Assembly (NCBI GenBank): GCA_029339505.1
Contig: JAQISU010000179.1
Coordinates: 9,628,501 to 9,692,500, forward strand
Direction of reading: 5' to 3'
From: Unio delphinus
Taxonomy: Eukaryota > Mollusca > Bivalvia > Unionida > Unionidae
Length of the DNA stretch: 64,000 nt
A program made the translations under genes and the position numbers. Within the stretch, counting starts at the first letter, position 1; each line of letters starts with the position of its first letter. Under the pieces are notes generated by a model that searched no databases, was not told the DNA's origin, and saw only the letters and a list, made by a program, of their open reading frames with translations. Shown one piece after another: positions 1 to 64,000 of the stretch.

Positions 1-51
1 TGACATTTTTAATTTTCTAAAGTAATTAATGCGACAGAATGTTTCATGAAT

Positions 52-57
<6 letters not shown>

Positions 58-122
<65 letters not shown>
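58..122. repeat. (AG)n microsatellite
   Basis: Uninterrupted AG dinucleotide tract of about 65 bp. Purine-only on the plus strand. Confidence 0.97.
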
Positions 123-126
<4 letters not shown>

Positions 127-230
127 GTTTATTTTATTTTTTATATTATTTTTTAAAATTATAAATATTTCAATAAAATTGCATATTGTTCGATAATCAT
201 GAACTACAAGAAAAATTAAGCCGTTTTGCC

Positions 231-580
231 TCAAATGTATCGAGACAGGATACTGTTTATTAATATAACATTGCAACGTTTACTTCCCAGCTCTAATCTT
301 TGCACTATCTTGTTATAGATTACATTACCACTAATTGTTATCACGTAATCTGATATGGCTTTAAAAAGTCCAGTTATAAGTTTAAACTCACCTCTACATG
401 TACAGCTAGTGAACGGTTTATTCATAGTTGGGTATTGAATAACACACACGTTATGGTGATATTTATATTTTACAAACACGAAGTTTTGAAAGGTCTGCTT
501 AGTACTTTCAAGATAGAGTTTTTAAGTAACTAAATCTGTTATTTCATTTCTTGATTAGATTGTAGAAAATATTTATAAGT
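231..580. repeat. Duplicated segment, copy 1
   Basis: About 350 bp that recurs with moderate divergence at 1155-1505. The best-kept core runs from GAGACAGGA to the AAACTCACCT stretch and encodes an open minus-strand frame in both copies (GEFKLITGLFKAISD is identical). No start, splice structure or family could be recognised, so I call it a repeat. It could be a duplicated exon or a fragment of an unknown element. Confidence 0.7.
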
Positions 581-662
581 TTTATATTTTAATAAATATT
601 CTTTGCTTAGATATGGCCAAATGTAAGATACACCTAACTTCAGATTTGTTTCTCTTAGGTCA

Positions 663-800
663 AGAAGAAGAAGAAGAAGAAGAAGAAGAAGAAGAAGAAG
701 AAGAAGAAGAAGAAAACGATGATGATGATGACGATGATTATGACGACGACGATGATGATTATGATGATGATTATGACGACGACGATGATGATGCAATTGA
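663..800. repeat. (GAA)n/(GAT)n compound microsatellite
   Basis: A (GAA)n tract of about 50 bp passes into GAT/GAC triplets. Its poly-Glu/poly-Asp and poly-His translations are artefacts of the repeat. Confidence 0.95.
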
Positions 801-1154
801 TGCTGACTTAAGTGAGGATACTGACGTACGAACTTTTCCTATTCGCACGAACTATTTATGGCAAAACAAAACAAGACACTAATGTTCATCAGGATGAAAT
901 AATTATACCAAAGAAACATTGGCACTTTAAAAAAGTATCAGTAGAGGATGCGAGTGAATAATTACATGAAACAGAGTTTTTACTGTGTTTTTTAATGATT
1001 AAATCAATGTGAATCAGAATTGTTTCGCAACTTTTATACGTTTTAACCGGAGATTATTTTGAATGCTATGTCTCGCCTACTTTGTTCATACAGTGGGTAA
1101 AGTAAATCATAGTCATTTTAACAAGAAGTGTAATAATTTACAGCCATCGTAATT

Positions 1155-1505
1155 CTGCTGCTTCGAGACAGGACGCTGTTATGAATATAACATGGTAACT
1201 TTTACTTCCCAGATCTAGTCTTTGCACTATCTTGCTATAGATTACATTACCACTAATTGTTATCACATAATCTGATATGGCTTTAAAAAGTCCAGTTATA
1301 AGTTTAAACTCACCTCTTGGTGTACATATAGAGCGAAGGACAAGTTTATTCCTAGTTGCATACTGAATAACGCACAATAGGCCGTTATAATAAGGTGTGT
1401 ATGTTAAACACGAAGTTGTAAAATGTCTACTTAATTATCCTCAGATAGAGTTCTCTCAGTTCCTAAATCTTAACTCCATTTCTTGATTAGATTGTAGAAA
1501 CATAT
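1155..1505. repeat. Duplicated segment, copy 2
   Basis: Second copy of the 231-580 segment, in the same orientation about 925 bp away. A further short segment just downstream (1545-1660) recurs at 2385-2492, so the whole 0.2-2.5 kb region looks like a degenerate local duplication. Confidence 0.7.
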
Positions 1506-1689
1506 CTCGGATTAGGATTATATTCAAAGGGTTTTGCTTAGATATTGTCAAATACGTAAACTATACTTAGTTCCAATTTTTGGCTGTCATAGCGATTCAA
1601 ACTGTATGGCCATAGTATCTTAGTTGTACTAGCATCAAGGTGTCTCACAAGTACTCTAATTGAATTTCAATTTGTTGCAGTATCTAAAT

Positions 1690-2275
1690 GGATAACTTTT
1701 CTGTCCACCCCCTTCCATAATTCTACAGAGTCTAAGATTCCCCATCCACAATACTACGGAGTGTAACCTTCCCCATCCACAATACTTCGGAGTCTAACCT
1801 TCCCCATCCACAATACTTCGGAGTCTAACCTTCCCCATCCACAATAGTACGGAGTCTAACCTTCCCCATCTACAAGACTATGTAGTCTTAGCTTTACCAT
1901 CCACAATACGACGGAGTCAGAGCTTCCCCATCCACAATACTACGGAGTCTAACCTTCCCCATCCACAAGACTATGGAATCTAAGCTTCCCCATCCACAAT
2001 ATTACGGTATAAGCTTCCCTATCCACAATATTACGGAGTCTAAGCTTCCCCATCCACAAGACTACGGAGTCTAAGCTACCCAAGCCACAATACTATGGAG
2101 TCTAAGCTTCCCCATCCACAATACTACGGAGTCAAAGCTTCCACATCCACAATAATTCGGAGCCTAAGCTTTCCCACCCACAAAAAATACTACGGAGTCT
2201 AAGCTTCCACATCCACAATACTACGGAGTCTAGGCTTCCCCATCCACAATACTACGGAGTCTAGACTTCGACATC
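1690..2275. repeat. ~31-bp minisatellite
   Basis: About 18 degenerate copies of a unit containing CCATCCACAATACTACGGAG, with length variants. Non-coding. Confidence 0.93.
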
Positions 2276-2484
2276 CCTGAAAAGCTGGCATAAGCCTCTC
2301 TAACAGAGGAATATAAGGTTCCACGCACCCCCCCCCCTTCCCTATTGGATATATACCCTGATAAGACGAAGAACCAAATTCAAACATGTAAACTATACGT
2401 AGTTCAATTTTTTGACTATCATATTGATTCAATCTAGACGGTCATAATAACTTAGTTGTACTAGCATCTAGGTATCTCACCAGT

Positions 2485-2784
2485 ACTTTAATTGCCGTCT
2501 GGGATGCAGGAAGTCGTGAATTCGATCCCCAAAGACCAAAGAATTACAGAAAATGGTACTAATAGCTGCCTCGCTTTGCGCTCAGCATTAAGATATTAGT
2601 TTTAGAACTGGTTTGTCTGGTGTCAGGATAATGTGACTGGGTGGAAAATCATGCTACATGTCTGCGAAATGATGCCCCAGTGCTAGGCATCACAATAAAC
2701 TGCCACACTGCAGAGAGCGTAGCGTTATAACCGAAAAATTGTTCAAGCTACTTTAAAAATCTGAATCACACACACACACACACA
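2485..2784 (+). mobile_element. SINE, family B, plus copy
   Basis: Contains the family-B body seen four more times in this window (CAGCATTAAG, then GGTGTCAGGATAATGTGACT, then a GATGCCCCAGTGCTA segment). A degenerate tRNA-like head lies at the 5' side and a (CA)n tract at the 3' end. The head here is diverged. Confidence 0.75.
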
Positions 2785-2954
2785 GAGTATATTTTAATTT
2801 AATTTTTTTATTGCAGTATCTAAATTGATACCTTTATCTGGCCATTTTTGCTGCACATTCCCATTCACAATACTTTGTAGTCTAGATTCCTCCATCCCTG
2901 ATAAGGCTCCAAAACTGATTAATATTATGTTCCACGTTCCCTCAACCTCTAGGG

Positions 2955-3210
2955 CAGTGCTGTCCAACCTTTTTCACACCATGGGGCACTGAACAATTAT
3001 TCTTGAAGCCGAGGGCCCCGGTATAAAACTTCATAACAACGATTATAAAAATTATTCACAATTGTTTACCTGGTTAAAAAGATATATTATGAATATAGAT
3101 CACTGTCATTTTTTAAAAAAATTATTTACATAATAGCACAAAAATTGCTCGAGCTCTGGCGGGCCTTTTAAAATCAGCTCGCCCGCCGCAGGTTGGTATG
3201 CATTGTTCCA
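2955..3210. mobile_element. hAT-like non-autonomous element, degenerate
   Basis: Begins CAGTGCTGTCCAACC and ends with a GCAGGTTGG segment followed by a diverged end, so the CCAACCT/AGGTTGG portions form inverted ends. The CAGNG start and internal GC-rich GGGCC patches are typical of hAT-derived MITEs. No clear 8-bp target duplication was found. Confidence 0.45.
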
Positions 3211-3339
3211 GGGTATTAAAAGCCTTAGAAGCAAAGTAATATAATATTCCACGCCACCACCCACCACCCCCTTACCTAATGTATAAAAAGCAACGAACCA
3301 TGTACGTGAAGGTCTGTCTTACAGAAAGGTAACGAATTC

Positions 3340-3810
3340 AATATACATGTACTTCAATGCACGTCTTACATGGGGCACCCAAGCCAATCTACATGTACTT
3401 GAAGTTATGTTACAGATCAGGCATAGGATTCAATCCAAATGTACTTAAATTCGTGTCGTACATAGGGCATCAGAGTCAATCTACATATAATTCAAATTAT
3501 ATGTTACAGAAAACATCCAAGTCAATCCAAATGTACTTAAATTCGTGTCATACATCGGGCATCCGAGTCAGTCTATATGTACTTAAAGTTATATGTTACA
3601 GAAGGCTTCCACGTAAAACTACAGGACTTGAATTTATATGTTTAATAAGGCATCCAAGTCAGTATACATGTACTTAACGTTATATGTTACAGAAGGCATC
3701 CGATTCAATCTGCAGTTACTTGAAGTTATATGTTACAGAAGGCTTCTGAGTAAATCGTTAGTTGCTTGAAATCATGTCTTGCAAAATCCATCAGAGTCAA
3801 GCTACATGTA
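3340..3810. repeat. Degenerate ~60-bp minisatellite
   Basis: About seven diverged units built on TACATGTACTTGAAGTTATA, TGTTACAGAAGGCATC and CGAGTCAATC. The open frame across it (3357-3677) is explained by the repeat. Confidence 0.75.
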
Positions 3811-4495
3811 CTACATTTTTTAAATTCTGAAAATTTCAAAAGGCACGGTGAAGCGATAATCATGTTGCTGTAAAGCAGTGGTTAAAGAAAAAAAAACTAA
3901 ACCACCCTAAGGATCGTATGAAGGCATTTTTGGTGGTCCGCGGGCCGCAGCAACAGTTATAGTCAGTCACGGCTAGAAAGAGGAGATACAATGTCCATAG
4001 AGATCGAATTGGGACATATACAAATAATAATAATAAAAACAGATGTAATATTCACAGCAGTAAACTTTTATTCAAACTCTCACAAACGATGTACGAAACA
4101 TATTCAAATCAAATATTGGTAAAACACTATAATACAAGATCCAAAAAACACAAAAGCCAAGAGTATACATGGACTATTGCATTGTAGAAAGACAGCGGAA
4201 CCGAATATGCAAAAGAGATCAAAATGGTAGATTGAAAGAAGAGAAATGGAAAAACGGTGTTGACATAAATAAAACTTCATGTATATTTAATGTATATTTT
4301 GGGTTAGTTTCTGATTAACAAATATATATGACTCAAGTAATATCTGTGGTTATCTTGTATATGTCTGTGTATACTTATGTTTTTACATATTAACATTTGC
4401 ACTGCACACAATCATTTAAACGAACTGTGCATCAGATCTGGTAATTATTACAGTGAGAATGTGCCCGTGCAGAAGAAAAATAGCTTTCCATCACA
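3811..4495. other. Intergenic, no feature seen
   Basis: AT-rich sequence without a supported gene. A GC-rich patch with GGTCCGCGGGCCGCA near 3937 resembles the internal part of hAT-like MITEs but has no defined ends. Confidence 0.5.
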
Positions 4496-4499
4496 TAAG

Positions 4500-6250
4500 C
4501 AATCCTACAGCAGTATGTGTCCAGTTTTTAAGCAGTAGTTGTACAGTCTTACAGCAGTAGATATTAAGTCTTGAATCAGTAGATGTAGTCTTAGAGCAGT
4601 ATGTGTTCAGTATTACAGCGGCAGTTCTAGTCTTACATTAGTATGTGTTCAGTATTACAGCTGTTTGTGTACCGTCCTACAGCAGTTGGCATTAAATCTT
4701 AAAACAGTAGTTGTACAGTCGTTCAGCAGTATGTGTTCAGTATTACATTAATATGCGAACGGTCTTACAGCAGTAGGTGTACAGTCTTTCAGCAGTAGCT
4801 GTGCAGTTTTTCAGCTGTGGGTGTTTCGTCTTACATCAATAGATGTTAAGTCTGTTAAAAGTAGTACTGTCTTTATAAGCATGTGTACAGTTTTTCATCA
4901 GTAGGAGTACAGTCATCCAGCAGTAGGTGTACAGTCGTATAGCAGTAGGTGTTAAATCTTACAGTAGTAGGTATTAGGTCTTACAGCAATATGTGTACAG
5001 TCTTTCAGCATTATATTTGCACCCTTACATCAGTATTTGTTTAGTTTTACAGCAGCATGTGTTTAGACGTATATCAGTAGGTGTTTAGTCTTACAGCAGT
5101 ATGTGTCCAGTTTTACAGCAGTAGGTGTTTAGTCGTACATCAGTAGGTGTAGTAGTTGTTTAGTTTTACAACAGTGAGTTACATTTTTTCAGCATTAGGT
5201 GTTTAGTCGTACATCAGTAGGTGTAGTAGTTGTTTAGTTTTACAACAGTAAGTTACATTCTTTCAGCATTAGGTGTTTAGTCGTACATCAGTAGGTGTAG
5301 TAGTTGTTTAGTTTTACAACAGTAAGTTACATTCTTTCAGCATTAGGTGTTTAGTCGTACATCAGTAGGTGTAGTAGTTGTTTAGTTTTACAACAGTAAG
5401 TTACATTCTTTCAGCATTAGGTGTTTCGTCTTACAGCAGTAGGTGTACATTCTTTTTAGCGGTAGGTGTTTAGTCTTACAGAATTATATGTTTAGTCTTA
5501 CAGCAGTATGTGTTAAGTTTTATAGCAGTAGGTATTTAGTCTTACATCAGTAGGTGTTTAGTCTTACATCAGTAGGTATTTTGTCTTACAGCAGTAGGTA
5601 TTTAGCCTTGCAGCAGTAGGTATTTAGTCTTACAGCAGTATATATTTAGTCTTACATCAGTAGGCATTTTGTCTTACAGCAGTAGGTATTTAGTCTTACA
5701 GCAGTATGTGTTAATTCTTATAGCAGTAGGTATTTAGTCTTACAGTAGTAGGTGTTAAGTCTTACAGCCGTAGGTATTTAGTCTTACAGCAGTAGGTGTT
5801 TAGTCTTATAGCCGTAGGTATTTAGTCTTACAGCAGTAGGTATTTAGCCGTACAGCAGTAGGTGTTTAGTCTTATAGCCGTAGGTATTTAGTCTTACAGC
5901 AGTATGTATTTAGTCTTACAGCCGTAGGTATTTAGTCTTAACAGCAGTAGGTATTTAGTCTTGCAGCAGTATGTATTTAGTCTTACAGTCGTAGGTATTT
6001 AGTCTTACAGCAATATGTATTTAGTCTTACAGCCGTAGGTATTTAGTCTTACAGCAGTAGGTATTTAGCCGTACAGCAGTAGGTGTTTAGTCGTACAACA
6101 TTAGGTATTTAGTCTTACAACAGTAGGTATTTAATCTTATAGCAGTATGTATTTAGTCTGTATTCAGTAGGTTACACTCTTTCACCAGTAGTTGTTTAAT
6201 CTTACAACAGTAGGTGTTTAGTCTTACACCAGTTGATGTTATGTCGTACA
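4500..6250. repeat. ~22-bp minisatellite with embedded 86-bp higher-order unit
   Basis: About 1.75 kb of degenerate copies of TCTTACAGCAGTAGGTATTT. At roughly 5115-5415 four nearly identical 86-bp blocks are arranged in tandem, so part of the array was amplified as a larger unit. It lies just downstream of the host gene's 3' end. Confidence 0.93.
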
Positions 6251-6373
6251 GTAATGTTCAGTCAACCATCATAGGAGCTGTTTTTCAGCTCTAATTTCAA
6301 TGTCACTTAGGAGCTCATCGGTAATTGCATACGATTTAAATAACGCTCACATCCGGGCACAACATACCGGATG

Positions 6374-6379
6374 TTTATT
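6374..6379 (-). promoter_or_regulatory. Putative polyadenylation signal of the host gene
   Basis: AATAAA on the minus strand, about 75 bp beyond the stop codon at 6454. The position suits a short 3' UTR that ends before the minisatellite. Confidence 0.5.
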
Positions 6380-6453
6380 GTCTTCACACGTTCATACCGA
6401 TGACCAATCTTGAATATAGGCAGTTCTTTGATTCATAACTGTCGTCATGAATT

Positions 6454-62595
<56,142 letters not shown>

Positions 62596-63100
62596 TTTTA
62601 CGTTCAGCACAATCCAGTCTCCGGCGCCTCGGGTATCTCGAAAAAGTCCTAGGGGGTTTCTCTCTTGCCAATAGAACAATTTTGGTTAAACGATAAAAGA
62701 ATGCTCCATAATTAGTAATGTTATCTCCAAGTTCGTTCTTTGAAGTTCAATTACCGATCAAGACGACTTACGTTCAGATTAAAATGTATGAATAAACACA
62801 AACGGTAATCAATGGACATTGACTATATCATACGATTGACTGCTGAGTCGCCGTGTACCTCGTGACAACAAATCGCACAGCGATTATTTTGGCAAAAGAT
62901 CACGTTGTATTCCGCTGTATGACACCTTCATTGCAGACAAATATGACACGCGTCGATTCATTTTCAAATCATGCTTTTGGAGTTGGGTTTGCTACAGCCA
63001 CATTGTTCGTAGTTTGCTCAGACAGGATAGCAACAGTAGCCATACTAATGAAGAATGTACTATCAGTATTTTTTTGAGAAACTTAAATATGGCTTTGATT
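62596..63100. other. 5' flank of the host gene
   Basis: Should hold the 5' UTR and promoter of the minus-strand host gene. No TATA box or initiator is clear enough to call. The plus-strand open frame at 62853-63077 has no recognisable product. Confidence 0.45.
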
Positions 63101-63105
63101 TGTCG

Positions 63106-63610
<505 letters not shown>

Positions 63611-63683
63611 AACATACTTCGGATCTGTATTCCAACTTATGGGATTGGCTAAGATATTGCCACCATGTAAACTATAACTTTCG

Positions 63684-63933
63684 GGGCCCTGAGTGGCCGA
63701 GTGGTCTAAAGCTTTCTCCGTTACGGATCACTGCCATCTCACCTCTGTCTGCGTGGGTTCGAGTCTCAGATTCGGCCAATGTGGGTATGTGAGAAAGCTT
63801 GCCAGTAGCTTATCGTGGGTTGGTGGTTCTTTCCGAAGGTCTTTCCGAGTTCTTCCTCCACCATTAATACTGGCCGCCATGTATAGCCTATCGTGTGCTG
63901 AAAAATGACGTTAAACCCTACAACAACAACAAT
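63684..63933 (+). mobile_element. SINE, family A, full-length plus copy
   Basis: Best family-A copy: GAGTGGCCGAGTGGTCTAAA (box A), GGGTTCGAGTCTC (box B), GGCCAATGTGGGTATGTGAG, CCACCATTAATACTGGCCGC, and a 3' tail of (ACA)n. The tRNA-Ser/Leu-like head suggests Pol III transcription. Confidence 0.92.
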
Positions 63934-64000
63934 AAACTGTAACTACTTCTGTTGTTTCGCTGTCAACCAGTAACATACAAAATATTGTAAGCAAGTATAC

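Noticed and set aside
539..882. Poly-Glu/Asp and poly-His/Leu frames
   Set aside because: Produced by the GAA/GAT microsatellite.
62853..63077. Plus-strand 74-codon frame upstream of exon 1
   Set aside because: No homology that I recognise; it lies in the expected promoter/5' UTR region of the host gene.
63684..63933. tRNA gene
   Set aside because: The box A and box B sequences belong to a SINE head followed by the family-A body. The cloverleaf is not preserved well enough for a functional tRNA. The same judgement applies to other SINE heads.

Overview
The window is eukaryotic, AT-rich nuclear DNA. It has split genes with GT..AG introns, tRNA-derived SINEs, long dinucleotide tracts, minisatellites, a Ty3/Gypsy element and Polinton/Maverick elements. 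The one host gene resembles a cysteine-rich ectodomain family I know from molluscs and annelids, and the repeats fit a bivalve mollusc. The organism is an inference from protein and repeat character, not from a search.

Host gene: eight exons on the minus strand, from a signal-peptide exon at 62526-62595 to a transmembrane and cytoplasmic-tail exon at 6454-7094, join in phase into a 515-residue type I membrane protein. The gene spans 56 kb for 1.55 kb of coding sequence. Almost everything else lies in its introns. Intron 3 holds a 6.5 kb array of a 50-bp satellite. Intron 1 (33 kb) holds all the large mobile elements.

Mobile elements of intron 1: (a) 30770-34606 is an old, broken Polinton carrying relics of a structural protein, a pVI-like protein, the major capsid protein, a pX-like protein and the protease. 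(b) 34607-38868 is a minus-strand, 3'-truncated Gypsy element with one 826-bp LTR and a tRNA-Pro-type primer site. Its integrase end lies upstream of RT (Gmr1-like order), and it is joined directly to the broken Polinton protease. (c) 38869-40140 is a 75-bp satellite abutting the LTR. (d) 40291-41570 holds more Polinton relics, one split by a SINE. (e) 42554-58296 is a 15.7 kb, nearly intact Polinton with 251-bp terminal inverted repeats and a 5-bp target duplication.

The young Polinton: a leftward block encodes a penton-like protein, a membrane hairpin protein, a repeat-shaft fiber-like protein, an adenovirus-type protease, a pX-like protein, the major capsid protein, a pVI-like protein and two conserved proteins of unknown role. 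Next come an HNH endonuclease and a zinc-finger protein. A rightward 1247-residue protein fuses a degenerate family-B polymerase to an SF1 helicase, with a frameshifted HNH tail. A leftward integrase has an in-frame stop. A zinc-ribbon/phospholipase-A2-like protein and a rightward packaging ATPase complete it. The structural genes are open, whereas integrase and the polymerase/helicase tail are broken. Several structural genes share an upstream motif that may be a late promoter.

Flanks: 1-6.3 kb (downstream of the host gene) and 58.3-64 kb hold minisatellites, SINEs of two families and microsatellites, with no further gene that I can support.
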